A DNA stretch of 64,000 nucleotides from Clostridia bacterium (GCA_017500855.1 JAFVYC010000024.1:1-64000); one strand, 5' to 3'. Positions 35,108-43,968 are shown, counted from the stretch's first letter. A program made the numbers and translations. The notes: generated by a model from the letters alone, not told the origin.

Positions 35108-36904
35108 ATGGCAGAACTTTTGAACGGTCAAAAACGCACCCACATGTGTGGAGAACTTTCCACAGCGCATGTTGGGCAAGAAGTTACCTTGATGGGTTGG
35201 GTTCATCGCAGGCGTGACCTTGGTGGACTGATCTTTTTGCAACTTCGTGACAGAAGTGGCATTTCCCAAGTTGTTTTCGACACTGACGTTTGCACAAAAG
35301 ACCTTTTGGAAAAAGCAAGCACAATCAAGCTTGAGTACGTTGTTTCCGTTGTGGGCAAAGTGCGCATGCGTGTTGGTAACAACATCAACAAAAACATGAA
35401 AACAGGCGAAATTGAAGTTGTTGCAGAGCAACTTGCAATTTTGTCCGAAGCAGACACAACTCCATTTTCCGTTGGTGACGACGGCGCAAACGAATCGTTG
35501 CGCTTGAAGTATCGCTACTTGGATTTGCGCAGAGAAAAATTGCAGTACAACCTTGTGACAAGAAGCAAAATTTGCCAAATCACACGCAACTACCTTGCTG
35601 ATTTGGGATTTTTGGAAATTGAAACGCCAATGCTTGGCAAATCCACACCGGAAGGCGCAAGAGACTACCTTGTTCCAAGCCGTGTGCATCCCGGCAGTTT
35701 CTATGCGCTTCCACAATCCCCACAAATCTACAAGCAGTTGTTGATGATTGGTGGAATGGATCGCTACTTCCAAATTGCAAAGTGCTTCCGTGACGAAGAC
35801 TTGCGTGCAAACCGTCAACCAGAATTCACACAAATTGACTTGGAAATGAGTTTTGTTGACCAGGAAGAAGAAGTGATGACTGTGACTGAAGGCTTGCTTC
35901 GCAAAATGTTCAAGGAAATTCGCAACGTAGATTTGCCGGAAAAATTCCTTCGCATGCCTTGGAAACAAGCAATGGATTTGTACGGAAGTGACAAGCCCGA
36001 CCTTCGCTTTGGTTTGGAAATTCAAAATCTTGACGAAACTGTAAAAGACAGCAGTTTTGTTGTGTTCCAAAATGCGTTGAAAGACGGTGGCACAGTGCGT
36101 GCAATTGTGTTGCCGGAAGGCGCCGACAAACTTTCCCGCAAGGATTTGGACAAACTTGTTGACTTTGTCAAGGCCTACAGGGCAAAGGGACTTGCTTGGT
36201 ACGGACTTGGCAAGGACGGCACAAAATGCAGTTTTGCAAAGGCTGTGACGGCGGAAGAATTGCAAGCAATTTCCAGCGCATTGAACATGAAGCAAGGCGA
36301 CATTGCATTGATTGTTGCCGACTCCAGTTGGAACACGGCAGTTGTTTCCTTGGGCGCACTTCGTTGCCACTTGGCAAGCAAATTCCAACTCTACAAAGCA
36401 GGCGACTTTGCTGCATTGTGGGTTGTGGACTTCCCACTGTTCGAGTACTCGGAGGAAGAACAACGCTACGTTGCAATGCATCACCCGTTTACAAGCCCCA
36501 AAAACGAGGACTTGCAGTACATGAGAACCGATCCGTCCAGAGTGCGTGCAAAGGCGTACGACGTTGTTATCAACGGTGACGAAATTGGTGGTGGTAGCAT
36601 GCGTATCTACAACCGTGACGTACAAAAACTCATGTTCGAAACACTTGGCTTCTCCGACGAACAAATTGCCGACAGGTTTGGTTTCTTCGTGGATGCATTC
36701 AAGTACGGCACGCCTCCACACGGCGGACTTGCATTGGGCCTTGACCGTTTGGTAATGGTGTTGACCGACACTCTCAACATCAAGGACGTTATTGCTTTCC
36801 CCAAAATGCAAAATGCAAGTTGCATGATGACGGAAGCGCCAGCCCCAGTAGACGACAAGCAATTGGACGAACTAAAAATCAAGTGCGAGGAACAAGATGA
36901 CTGA
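35108..36904 (+). CDS. aspS: Aspartyl-tRNA synthetase
   Basis: 598 residues. Bacterial type: OB-fold anticodon domain 1-110 (MGWVHRRRDLGGLIFLQLRDRSG near 28-50), class II core with motif 1 FLEIETPML, motif 2 FRDEDLRANRQPEFTQID near 217-234, GAD insertion about 300-420 and motif 3 GGLALGLDRLVM near 536-547. Whether it also charges tRNA-Asn cannot be judged here. Twenty bases after hslU; overlaps the next gene by eight. Confidence 0.96.
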   Translation: MAELLNGQKRTHMCGELSTAHVGQEVTLMGWVHRRRDLGGLIFLQLRDRSGISQVVFDTDVCTKDLLEKASTIKLEYVVSVVGKVRMRVGNNINKNMKTGEIEVVAEQLAILSEADTTPFSVGDDGANESLRLKYRYLDLRREKLQYNLVTRSKICQITRNYLADLGFLEIETPMLGKSTPEGARDYLVPSRVHPGSFYALPQSPQIYKQLLMIGGMDRYFQIAKCFRDEDLRANRQPEFTQIDLEMSFVDQEEEVMTVTEGLLRKMFKEIRNVDLPEKFLRMPWKQAMDLYGSDKPDLRFGLEIQNLDETVKDSSFVVFQNALKDGGTVRAIVLPEGADKLSRKDLDKLVDFVKAYRAKGLAWYGLGKDGTKCSFAKAVTAEELQAISSALNMKQGDIALIVADSSWNTAVVSLGALRCHLASKFQLYKAGDFAALWVVDFPLFEYSEEEQRYVAMHHPFTSPKNEDLQYMRTDPSRVRAKAYDVVINGDEIGGGSMRIYNRDVQKLMFETLGFSDEQIADRFGFFVDAFKYGTPPHGGLALGLDRLVMVLTDTLNIKDVIAFPKMQNASCMMTEAPAPVDDKQLDELKIKCEEQDD

Positions 36905-37325
36905 AAAAGCATTGGTACTCAAAGTTGACAAAGACTTTGTTCAAGTTAGAATTGGCAGAAATTCCGCATGCGCTGCTTGTGGCAAATGTGGCATGACGGA
37001 AGGCCAAAAACACATAGACGTGTATGCAAAAAACAACTGCGAAGCAAAAGTTGGCGACACTGTTGAAGTGGAAATTCCCGAAGCAAGCACAGCAGGATTG
37101 GCACTTGTTGCCTACGGTATTCCACTTTTGCCTGCATTGGTAGTTTTCTTTGCAATGGTGCTCTCTAACCTTCCCGAATGGGCTTCCATTTTGGGTTTTC
37201 TTGGGGGCTATGCAGTTGGTTTCGCAGTGCTTGCAATTTTGGACAAAGCCCGCAAACACAAGTGGGCGCAAAGTCCCGTTGCAACAAAAGTTATTCAAAC
37301 AGCACCAACGTGTGCAGAAAAATAA
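36897..37325 (+). CDS. RseC/SoxR-reducing-system-like membrane protein
   Basis: 142 residues. N-terminal beta domain with four Cys (CAACGKCGM, residues 25-33) as in RseC, then two membrane segments at about 68-88 and 93-113. Family members (RseC, RsxC-linked) accompany electron-transfer complexes or sigma-E control in other bacteria; in Firmicutes the role is unclear. Located between aspS and trxA, so a redox link is possible. Confidence 0.8.
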   Translation: MTEKALVLKVDKDFVQVRIGRNSACAACGKCGMTEGQKHIDVYAKNNCEAKVGDTVEVEIPEASTAGLALVAYGIPLLPALVVFFAMVLSNLPEWASILGFLGGYAVGFAVLAILDKARKHKWAQSPVATKVIQTAPTCAEK

Positions 37326-37343
37326 AATAAAGGAGGAATTTTT

Positions 37344-37655
37344 ATGAGTAATTTGCCAGAAATATCAACAAATTTTGATGAATTTATCAAAGAAGGCGTT
37401 GTTGTGGTAGACTTTTGGGCTCCATGGTGTGGCCCATGCAAAATGCTTGGCCCAATCTTCGACGAAGTGGCAAGCAAACTTCCCACAGCAAAGTTTGGCA
37501 AAGTCAACGTAGACGATGCGCACGAACTTGCAAGATCCTACCAAGTTCGCAGTATTCCAAACGTTTGCATTTTCAAAAACGGTCAACTTGTTGACAGAAT
37601 CGTTGGTCTTTGCGACGAACACGAATTGGCTTCCACAATTCAAAAATATTTGTAG
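37344..37655 (+). CDS. trxA: Thioredoxin
   Basis: 103 residues. VVVDFWAPWCGPCKMLGPIFDE has the active site Cys29 and Cys32 (WCGPC); the cis-Pro is in RSIPNVCIF. General thiol-disulfide reductant. ATG behind AAGGAGGAATTTTT. A strong terminator follows. Confidence 0.95.
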   Translation: MSNLPEISTNFDEFIKEGVVVVDFWAPWCGPCKMLGPIFDEVASKLPTAKFGKVNVDDAHELARSYQVRSIPNVCIFKNGQLVDRIVGLCDEHELASTIQKYL

Positions 37656-37663
37656 AAATCTTT

Positions 37664-37693
37664 CAAAAACCCGACCACGTGGTCGGGTTTTTG
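37664..37693. terminator. Perfect 30-base palindromic terminator after trxA
   Basis: Arms CAAAAACCCGACCAC and GTGGTCGGGTTTTTG are exact complements with no spacer; the hairpin must sacrifice central pairs for a loop. Symmetric, hence usable on both strands. Confidence 0.8.
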
Positions 37694-38003
37694 TGTTTTA
37701 GAGCGCATTTTTTTGTTTACATTTCTACTGTTTGTTTTGGTTGTATTGCATTTGTTTTTTTTCAATTACAACTTACGTTTGCATGCCAGTACTGTTTTCT
37801 TTGCATTGATTGCATCTTTCCAATTATTTGTGAATTTTGCAATAAACTTTTTCCCCATGTTTGGTTGGTTTTGTTGCTTTGGCAGTTACACAACTTTGGG
37901 AATAGTTTTTTACTGCATTTGGTTTGTTTTTTTGTCATTTTTTATTTGTTGTTGCGTTCTTCAATTTTTTTTGTTATTTTGCAATAATTGTGTATACAAA
38001 CAA
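37694..38003. other. T-rich intergenic region
   Basis: Extremely T-rich on the plus strand (many TTT and TTG runs). Two overlapping plus frames (for example 37713-38039) stay open and hydrophobic, but that follows from T-richness; neither has a ribosome site. I see no convincing gene. Confidence 0.45.
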
Positions 38004-38032
38004 TTGACTAGGGAAAGCATTAGTTGTATAAT
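38004..38032 (+). promoter_or_regulatory. iscR promoter
   Basis: TTGACT, 17 bases, TATAAT; start near 38039. Confidence 0.7.
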
Positions 38033-38055
38033 ATCCTAGTAAAAAGGTAGGAATA
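38031..38055. promoter_or_regulatory. Probable Rrf2/IscR operator
   Basis: Inverted repeat ATATCCTA (38031-38038) and TAGGAATA (38048-38055) separated by nine bases. It overlaps the end of the -10 box and the start point, the right position for autorepression by the Rrf2 regulator encoded next. Confidence 0.5.
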
Positions 38056-38057
38056 CT

Positions 38058-38459
38058 ATGAAACTTTCATCCAAAGCAAGGTACGGCCTGTACGTGGCTG
38101 TGGAACTTGCAAAAAGGTACGAACAATCCGAGCCTGTTTCGGTGCAAACGTTGGCGCAAGCAACAGGCGTGACGGAAAAATATTTGGAACAAATCATTGC
38201 TTTGATGAAGAAGCAAAACGTTGTTGTGTCTTTGCGTGGTGCAGGTGGGGGCTACCGTTTGCGCCAAACTCCCGAGCAAACAACCGTTGGTCAAGTTTTG
38301 CGTGCTGTAGAAAACGACTTGCAAATTGTTGACTGTTTGCACGGCGAATGTTCCGGCAAGTGCAACTGCGTGATGTTCAATCTTTGGGACAAGTTGTACG
38401 AAAACATCAATTCCTATCTCGACACAATTTCTCTCAAAAATCTTTTGGAGGGGCTATGA
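38058..38459 (+). CDS. iscR: Rrf2-family transcriptional regulator (IscR-like)
   Basis: 133 residues. Winged helix: MKLSSKARYGLYVAVELAKR, a recognition helix near 40-52 (EKYLEQIIALMKK) and the wing LRGAGGGYRL (59-68). Cys93, Cys98, Cys102 and Cys104 could hold an Fe-S cluster as in IscR. First gene of the iscR-iscS-iscU operon, so it most likely senses Fe-S status and represses its own promoter through the adjacent inverted repeat. CymR, a cysteine-responsive Rrf2 relative, is the alternative. Confidence 0.88.
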   Translation: MKLSSKARYGLYVAVELAKRYEQSEPVSVQTLAQATGVTEKYLEQIIALMKKQNVVVSLRGAGGGYRLRQTPEQTTVGQVLRAVENDLQIVDCLHGECSGKCNCVMFNLWDKLYENINSYLDTISLKNLLEGL

Positions 38460-39637
38460 AAATCTACATCGACCATGCGGCAACAACGCCTTGCGACAAG
38501 CAAGTTGTTGAAGCAATGATACCATATTTCACAGATGCTTTTGGCAATGCCGACAGCCAACACTTTTTCGGCAGGGAAACTGCAAAAGCCGTTGCCGACG
38601 CTCGCCAAAGTATTGCGCAAAACATTGGTTGCAAACCCAACGAACTGTACTTCACGGCAAGTGGAACGGAATCGGACAACTGGGCTTTGAAGGGCGTTGC
38701 GTTGCGTCGCAAATCCAAGGGCAACCACGTCATCGTTTCTTGCATCGAACACCACGCCGTGCTTTCCAGCGCACAGTGGTTGGAAAAACAAGGCTTCAAA
38801 GTTACCTACTTGCCGGTTGACAGTCAAGGCATCGTTCAACCTGCCGAATTGGAAAAAGTCATCGACGACCAAACCATTTTGGTTTCCGTGATGTACGTAA
38901 ACAACGAAGTTGGCACAATTCAACCAATTGCTGAACTTGCGCAAATTGCCCACAAACACGGCGCAGTTTTCCACAGCGACTGTGTGCAAGCAATGCCCTA
39001 CATCAACGTGGACGTCAACCAACTTGGCGCAGACCTCGTGTCCTTTTCGGCGCACAAATTCTACGGACCAAAAGGCGTTGGCGCATTGTACATCAAGAAC
39101 GGTTTGAAAATTGACAAACTTGTGTGCGGTGGCGGACAGGAACGTTCGCAACGTGGTGGAACGTCCAACACGCCTGCCATCGTTGGCATGGCAAAAGCAT
39201 TGGAAATTGCCAAAGCCGAAATGCAACAAAACAACCAACACATCCAAGTGTTGTGCAACCACTTTGTGGAACGTGTGGAAAAGGAAATTCCCTTCGTGCG
39301 CTACAACGGCAACAAACAACGTTGCGTGCCAAGCATTGCAAACTTCAGTTTTGAGTTTGTGGAAGGCGAAGGCATTTTGATGCTGATGGATTTCAACGGC
39401 ATTGCCGTTTCCAGCGGATCTGCATGCAGTAGTGGCAGTTTGGATCCATCCCACGTGTTGTTGGCAATGGGTGTGCCCATCGAAGTTTCCCACGGGTCAA
39501 TCAGATTTTCCTTTGGAAAACACAACACCATGGAAGAAGTGGACTACACAGTGGACAAACTAAAAGAAACAATTGCAAGGTTGCGAGAAATGTCGCCCTT
39601 GTTCAACGCAAAAACCGGAGGAACCTACAATGTATAA
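38456..39637 (+). CDS. iscS: Cysteine desulfurase
   Basis: 393 residues. PLP enzyme giving sulfur for Fe-S clusters and tRNA thiolation. IYIDHAATTPCDKQVVEAM start, HH at 99-100, PLP lysine Lys201 in SFSAHKFYGPKG, and Cys324 in SSGSACSSGS, the persulfide carrier on the loop. ATG overlaps the iscR stop with GGAGGGG ahead. The long SACSSGS loop fits group I (NifS/IscS). Confidence 0.93.
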   Translation: MKIYIDHAATTPCDKQVVEAMIPYFTDAFGNADSQHFFGRETAKAVADARQSIAQNIGCKPNELYFTASGTESDNWALKGVALRRKSKGNHVIVSCIEHHAVLSSAQWLEKQGFKVTYLPVDSQGIVQPAELEKVIDDQTILVSVMYVNNEVGTIQPIAELAQIAHKHGAVFHSDCVQAMPYINVDVNQLGADLVSFSAHKFYGPKGVGALYIKNGLKIDKLVCGGGQERSQRGGTSNTPAIVGMAKALEIAKAEMQQNNQHIQVLCNHFVERVEKEIPFVRYNGNKQRCVPSIANFSFEFVEGEGILMLMDFNGIAVSSGSACSSGSLDPSHVLLAMGVPIEVSHGSIRFSFGKHNTMEEVDYTVDKLKETIARLREMSPLFNAKTGGTYNV

Positions 39638-40034
39638 TCAAAAAGTATTGGATGCTTTTGCAAACCCCAAAAACGTTGGCGTGATAGAAAACGCCGATGG
39701 AGAAGGCACAGTTGGCAACGCAACTTGTGGCGACATCATGAAAATAACTCTTAAAATTGTAGACGACGTTATTGTTGATGCAAAATTTCAAACTTTTGGT
39801 TGCGCTGCAGCCATTGCAACAAGTTCTACTGCAACACAAATGGTTATTGGCATGACTGTTGAAGAAGCGCTAAAAGTTACCAATGCCAAGGTTGTGGAAG
39901 AATTGGAAGGTTTGCCACCACAAAAAATTCACTGTTCCGTTTTGGCAGAAGAAGCCATCAAAAAGGCAATTGAAGACTACCGTGGCAAAAAGAACAACAC
40001 ACCTGTGGACAAATCCAAGGTAGACTTTGTGTAG
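39630..40034 (+). CDS. iscU: Fe-S cluster scaffold protein (NifU-like IscU)
   Basis: 134 residues. Assembles [2Fe-2S]/[4Fe-4S] clusters from sulfur given by the desulfurase. Ligands Cys33 (ATCGD with Asp35), Cys58 (FGCAAAIATSS) and Cys102 (KIHCSVLAE). Overlaps iscS by eight bases; start behind CCGGAGGAACCTACA. Confidence 0.94.
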   Translation: MYNQKVLDAFANPKNVGVIENADGEGTVGNATCGDIMKITLKIVDDVIVDAKFQTFGCAAAIATSSTATQMVIGMTVEEALKVTNAKVVEELEGLPPQKIHCSVLAEEAIKKAIEDYRGKKNNTPVDKSKVDFV

Positions 40035-40089
40035 GAATATTTTGTTGCAAATTCAACAAACTAGCAACATCACAAAAATGGAGGGGAAC

Positions 40090-40212
40090 ATGAACAAACT
40101 TTTTGTTGGAGTGATGTTGGGTGTTGCAACAGGCCTGGTTGTGAGCCAAGTTCCGGAAATAAAAGACTTGCTTGCAAAAGGCAAAAAGAAAGTTAAGCAA
40201 CTCAGCAAGTGA
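40090..40212 (+). CDS. Small single-pass membrane protein
   Basis: 40 residues: MNKLFVGVMLGVATGLVVSQ is one membrane helix with a small-residue face, then a lysine-rich tail (LLAKGKKKVKQLSK). ATG at 40090 follows ATGGAGGGGAAC, a strong ribosome site, which is the main reason to call it. YtxH-like in shape; function unknown. Possibly co-transcribed with iscU, 55 bases upstream. Confidence 0.6.
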   Translation: MNKLFVGVMLGVATGLVVSQVPEIKDLLAKGKKKVKQLSK

Positions 40213-40269
40213 TGGCAATTGGCAACACACGTTGCCTTTTGCTTTTTACAAAAATGTTTGGCAAAATTG

Positions 40270-40298
40270 TTGTCAACTCTTTGTATTTTTGGTATACT
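40270..40298 (+). promoter_or_regulatory. ruvX promoter giving a leaderless mRNA
   Basis: TTGTCA, 17 bases, TATACT, then AGCAAC and the ATG at 40305. The start point should coincide with the start codon. Confidence 0.6.
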
Positions 40299-40304
40299 AG
40301 CAAC

Positions 40305-40718
40305 ATGGGAAGAATAATGGCTTTGGACGTTGGAGACGTTCGCATTGGAGTAGCAATTTCCGACTTGATGCACATCATTGCAAATCCGTTGGAAACATAC
40401 ACACGCAAAGGCAACTTGGAAATTGACGCCAAGTACATTGCCGACCTTGCGCAAAAAAATGAGGTGGAACTGTTTGTGAGTGGTTTGCCACTTGGTTTGA
40501 ACGGGTTGGAAAACGAACAAACAACCAAAACACGTGCCTTTGTGGAAGAACTTTCCAAGCACACAACAATTCCCGTCAAGTATATGGACGAACGCTTCAC
40601 AACTTTGAGCGCCGAACGAGTGCTTATTCAAGGCAACGTTCGCCGTGAAAACAGAAAAAAAGTGATAGACAAAGTTGCTGCAACAATAATTTTGCAAAAC
40701 TTTTTGGATAGAAAATAA
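40305..40718 (+). CDS. ruvX: Holliday junction resolvase-like / pre-16S rRNA nuclease YqgF
   Basis: 137 residues. RNase H-like fold: GRIMALDVGDVRIGVAISD (2-20) with the catalytic Asp, FVSGLPLGLNG, and MDERFTTLSAE near 96 with the second acid. YqgF matures the 16S 5' end. The ATG at 40305 gives the usual MxRxMxLDVGD start; the longer frame from 40209 is upstream of the promoter. No ribosome site, consistent with a leaderless message. Followed by DUF1292 as in Bacillus (yrrK-yrzB). Confidence 0.9.
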   Translation: MGRIMALDVGDVRIGVAISDLMHIIANPLETYTRKGNLEIDAKYIADLAQKNEVELFVSGLPLGLNGLENEQTTKTRAFVEELSKHTTIPVKYMDERFTTLSAERVLIQGNVRRENRKKVIDKVAATIILQNFLDRK

Positions 40719-40737
40719 AACTTTGGAGGTATATATT

Positions 40738-41133
40738 ATGGCAGATAAACACGAATGCACATGTGGATGCGACCACGACGAATGCACTTGCGACAGCAAC
40801 GAAGAAATTGTGTATTTGACAGATGAAAACGGACAAGATGTTGGCTACTACTACGTGACAAGCATCATGCACGAAGAAAAGGAATACGTTTTCCTTCAAC
40901 CTGCAGAAGACGAAGATGCAGGCATGGAAATCTACGAAATTCAAGCAGTTGTAGAAGACGGCGAAGAATTTGATTCCTTGTACCCGGTGGACGACGATTT
41001 GTACGAAGTTTTGTACGCAAAACTTTTGGAAATGATTGCTCAAGGCGATGATGGTTGCGATTGTGGTGACGACTGCGATTGTGGCGACGATTGCGATTGT
41101 GGCGACCACTGCCATTGCGGAGACGAAGAATAG
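40738..41133 (+). CDS. DUF1292 protein with Cys-rich ends
   Basis: 131 residues. The middle (about 20-100) is DUF1292/YrzB: EEIVYLTDENGQDVGYYY, EEKEYVFLQPAED, PVDDDLYEVLYAKLLEM. Unusual additions are an N-terminal ECTCGCDHDECTCD cluster and a C-terminal tail of CDCGDD-like units repeated four times, giving 10 Cys in the last 25 residues. These look like metal-binding or redox clusters. YrzB function is unknown. ATG behind TTGGAGGTATATATT. Confidence 0.82.
   Translation: MADKHECTCGCDHDECTCDSNEEIVYLTDENGQDVGYYYVTSIMHEEKEYVFLQPAEDEDAGMEIYEIQAVVEDGEEFDSLYPVDDDLYEVLYAKLLEMIAQGDDGCDCGDDCDCGDDCDCGDHCHCGDEE
41056..41127 (+). repeat. Four 18-base in-frame tandem repeats
   Basis: Units at 41056, 41074, 41092 and 41110 follow TGCGATTGTGGCGACGAY with few changes, encoding CDCGDD, CDCGDD, CDCGDH and CHCGDE. 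Confidence 0.85.
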
Positions 41134-41144
41134 TTTTGTCAAAC

Positions 41145-41175
41145 GGAACCTCACTTTTGGTGGGGTTCTTTTTTT
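41145..41175 (+). terminator. Terminator after the DUF1292 gene
   Basis: GAACCTCAC pairs with GTGGGGTTC (one G-T pair) around TTTTG, followed by seven or more T. Confidence 0.75.
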
Positions 41176-41352
41176 GCACCTCTGCAAAAGTGGTGGTGGC
41201 GTGGTGGCAAAAATGCCTTGCATTTCAACAAAATTTTGCTTGTTTGGCGCAAATTATTGCTTGTGCAATTGCACAAGTTTCAAAATGAAGTGTTTCTAGT
41301 ATATATTTAGTGAACAAACAAAATATTTTTTCAAAATAGTTGTTGTTTTTGG

Positions 41353-41381
41353 TTGCATATTGCGGGGCGTTGTGCTATAAT
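41353..41381 (+). promoter_or_regulatory. rpsB-tsf promoter
   Basis: TTGCAT, 17 bases, TATAAT; start near 41388, leaving a 115-base leader. Confidence 0.65.
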
Positions 41382-41387
41382 TTACAA

Positions 41388-41503
41388 GGTTTAATTCGCA
41401 TTTGTGCAATATTGTTTCCGATGTGCCAGTATGCCACTGGTGCGGTGACGAGTTTGACGGCACAAAGAGGTTAAAAACAACAAAAAAAAGGAGAATATGA
41501 AAA
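41388..41503 (+). promoter_or_regulatory. Structured rpsB leader
   Basis: TGTGCC (41422-41427) can pair with GGCACA (41459-41464), while CCAGT and ACTGG at 41426-41440 form a competing hairpin. Ribosomal protein S2 represses its own message in other bacteria, so this leader is a candidate S2 site; not confirmed. Confidence 0.35.
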
Positions 41504-42244
41504 ATGGCAGTTGTATCTATGAAACAGCTTTTGGAAAGTGGCGTTCACTTCGGACACCAAACCAGAAGATGGAACCCCAAAATGAAGAAGTATATCTATG
41601 CAGAACGCAATGATATCCACATCATCGACCTCAAACAAACAGTTGAACAAGCAGAAGTTGCTTACACATTCGTTCGTGACATCGCTGCTTCCGGCAAACC
41701 CATTTTGTTTGTAGGCACAAAGAAGCAAGCGCAAGAAGCAATCAAAACAGAAGCGCTTCGTTGCGGAATGTACTACATCAACAACCGTTGGTTGGGTGGT
41801 ACACTCACAAACTACAAAACAATCAAATCTCGTATTGAAAGGCTCAATCGCATCAACCAAATGGAAAAGCTTGGCGAACTTGAAGTTCTTCCAAAGAAAG
41901 AAGTTGCAAAACTCCTTGAAGAACGTGACAAGTTGGAAGCAAACCTTGGCGGTATCAAGGAAATGAAGGGCATGCCCGGTTGCTTGTTCATTGTAGACCC
42001 CAAAAAGGAATCCATTGCTGTTGCAGAAGCACACGCTTTGAACATCCCCATCGTTGCAATTGTAGACACAAACTGCGATCCAGACCAAGTTGACGTAGTT
42101 ATCCCTGCAAACGACGACGCTATCGGCGCAATCAAAGTTATTTCCTCCATTATCTCCGGCGCAGTTATCGAAGCTAAGGAAGGAATTGTTTTGACAGCAC
42201 CAGAAGACAAAGAAGAATCTAGTGAGGAGACAAACAATGGCTAA
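41504..42244 (+). CDS. rpsB: 30S ribosomal protein S2
   Basis: 246 residues. [25 protein letters not shown] start, [37 protein letters not shown] and [13 protein letters not shown] are all S2 hallmarks. C-terminus acidic. ATG at 41504 behind AAAAGGAGAATATGAAA. Overlaps tsf by eight bases. Confidence 0.97.
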   Translation: MAVVSMKQLLESGVHFGHQTRRWNPKMKKYIYAERNDIHIIDLKQTVEQAEVAYTFVRDIAASGKPILFVGTKKQAQEAIKTEALRCGMYYINNRWLGGTLTNYKTIKSRIERLNRINQMEKLGELEVLPKKEVAKLLEERDKLEANLGGIKEMKGMPGCLFIVDPKKESIAVAEAHALNIPIVAIVDTNCDPDQVDVVIPANDDAIGAIKVISSIISGAVIEAKEGIVLTAPEDKEESSEETNNG

Positions 42245-43169
42245 TTTTACAAATGCAGACGTAATGAAACTTCGTGAACAAACAGGCGTTGGTATGATGG
42301 ACTGCAAAAAGGCTCTCGTTGCTACCGACGGTAACTTCGACGAAGCAGTGAAGTATCTCCGTGAAAAGGGCATGGCTTCCGCATCCAAAAAGCAAAGCCG
42401 TGTTGCTGCTGAAGGTCTTGTAAAATGCGCAGTTTCTGCCGACAAGAAAACAGGCGTTATTTTGGAAATCAACTGCGAAACAGACTTTGTTGCACGTAGC
42501 GACCAATTCATTGCATTGATGGACAACATTGCAAACCACATTTTGCAATCCAACGCACAAACAGTAGAACAACTTCTTGAAGAAGCATACTACCTTGACG
42601 GCGCTTCCAAAATTGCTGACCTTGTTGCAGTTGCAACAGCAACAATCGGCGAAAAGATTTCTCTTCGCAGATTTGCAAAATTCAGCTTGGAACAAAACGG
42701 TGTTGTTGCTAGCTACATCCACATGGGTGGCAAAATCGGCGTTCTTGCAGAAATCAAGAGCGAAGCTCCAGTAGATGCATTGCAAGAACTTGCATTCAAC
42801 ATCTGTTTGCAAATTGCTGCAAGCAAACCACAAGTTGTTGCTATCGCAGACGTAGACGCTTCCAACCTTGAACAAGAACGTGAAATCCTCACTGCTCAAG
42901 CAAAGAACGAAGGCAAGCCCGAAGCAGTAATTGCAAAAATGGTAGAAGGCCGTATTCGCAAGTACTACAAAGAAGTATGCCTTCTTGAACAAGAATACGT
43001 TCGTGACTCTGCTTTGGCTGTTAAGCAAGTTATTGCTGACTGCGCAAAGAGCACAGGTTGCGAAATTGTTGTTACAAGATTTGTTCGTTACGAAATGGGC
43101 GAGGGTATTGAAAAGCGTCAAGACAACTTTGCTGACGAAATTGCTCAACAACTTAAGGGTCTTAACTAA
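42237..43169 (+). CDS. tsf: Elongation factor Ts
   Basis: 310 residues. Nucleotide exchange factor of EF-Tu. [16 protein letters not shown] (11-26) is the TDVG-type N-terminal signature, followed by the core with [12 protein letters not shown] near 81. Start inside the rpsB end behind GTGAGGAGACAAACA. A terminator follows. Confidence 0.95.
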   Translation: MANFTNADVMKLREQTGVGMMDCKKALVATDGNFDEAVKYLREKGMASASKKQSRVAAEGLVKCAVSADKKTGVILEINCETDFVARSDQFIALMDNIANHILQSNAQTVEQLLEEAYYLDGASKIADLVAVATATIGEKISLRRFAKFSLEQNGVVASYIHMGGKIGVLAEIKSEAPVDALQELAFNICLQIAASKPQVVAIADVDASNLEQEREILTAQAKNEGKPEAVIAKMVEGRIRKYYKEVCLLEQEYVRDSALAVKQVIADCAKSTGCEIVVTRFVRYEMGEGIEKRQDNFADEIAQQLKGLN

Positions 43170-43184
43170 TTCATATTAAGTATC

Positions 43185-43217
43185 AAAGGGGACAAACTTG
43201 TGTATTGTCCCCTTTTT
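43185..43217 (+). terminator. Terminator after tsf
   Basis: AAAGGGGACAA pairs with TTGTCCCCTTT around ACTTGTGTA, followed by T run. Confidence 0.8.
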
Positions 43218-43237
43218 GAAAATTTGCGAGGTGTACT

Positions 43238-43936
43238 GTGGCAAAGTATAACAGAGTAATTATCAAAATTAGTGGCGAAGCACTTTCTACCAACAAGTTT
43301 GGCATTCAAAACCCAGCGGTGGAAGTTGTTGCGCAACAAATCAAGTCGGTTGTAGATAAGGGCGTTGAAGTTGGCGTTGTTGTTGGCGGTGGCAACTTTT
43401 GGCGTGGCAGAACAAGCCAAAGCATGGACCGTGCCAAAGCCGACTACATTGGAATGCTTGCAACGGTGATGAACGGCCTTGCCCTTGGCGAAGCACTTTC
43501 GGCAATTGGCATCGACAACCACGTTGTTTCCAGCCTTGCCATCGACAAAGTTTGCGAAACTTTCTTCCTTCCCAACGTGTTGAACTACCTGAACAACAAG
43601 CAAGTTGTCATTTTCGTTGGCGGAACGGGCAACCCCTACTTCTCGACGGACTCGGCAGCATCCTTGCGTGCTTGCGAAGTACACGCCGATGCAATTTTGT
43701 GCGCAAAAGCAGTGGATGGCATCTACGACAGCGACCCCGGTAGCAACCCTCACGCAAAGAAGTACGACGAAATTTCCTACGACAAGGTTATTGCCGACAA
43801 CTTGAAGGCAATGGACTTGACTTCCATTGCAATGTGCAGGGAGTACGGTGTGAAACTTGTTGTTTTCTCCAAAGACGAACCAAACGGCCTTGCAAGAGTG
43901 GTTGATGGAGAAAAATTGGGAACAATTGTGAAATAA
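43238..43936 (+). CDS. pyrH: Uridylate kinase
   Basis: 232 residues. UMP to UDP. IIKISGEALSTNKFG (8-22) and VVVGGGNFWRGR (47-58) are the UMP kinase motifs; FVGGTGNPYFSTDSAA near 125-140 and KAVDGIYDSDP near 157 complete it. GTG start behind GAGGTGTACT. Between tsf and frr as usual. Confidence 0.96.
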   Translation: MAKYNRVIIKISGEALSTNKFGIQNPAVEVVAQQIKSVVDKGVEVGVVVGGGNFWRGRTSQSMDRAKADYIGMLATVMNGLALGEALSAIGIDNHVVSSLAIDKVCETFFLPNVLNYLNNKQVVIFVGGTGNPYFSTDSAASLRACEVHADAILCAKAVDGIYDSDPGSNPHAKKYDEISYDKVIADNLKAMDLTSIAMCREYGVKLVVFSKDEPNGLARVVDGEKLGTIVK

Positions 43937-43939
43937 CTA

Positions 43940-43968
43940 TTGAAATTTGTTCAATAATATAGTACAAT
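43940..43968 (+). promoter_or_regulatory. frr-uppS-cdsA promoter
   Basis: TTGAAA, 17 bases, TACAAT; start near 43975, 25 bases before frr with AGGAGAT between. Confidence 0.6.

Noticed and set aside
40209..40304. N-terminal extension of ruvX
   Set aside because: It lies upstream of the promoter, has no ribosome site and does not match the YqgF start.
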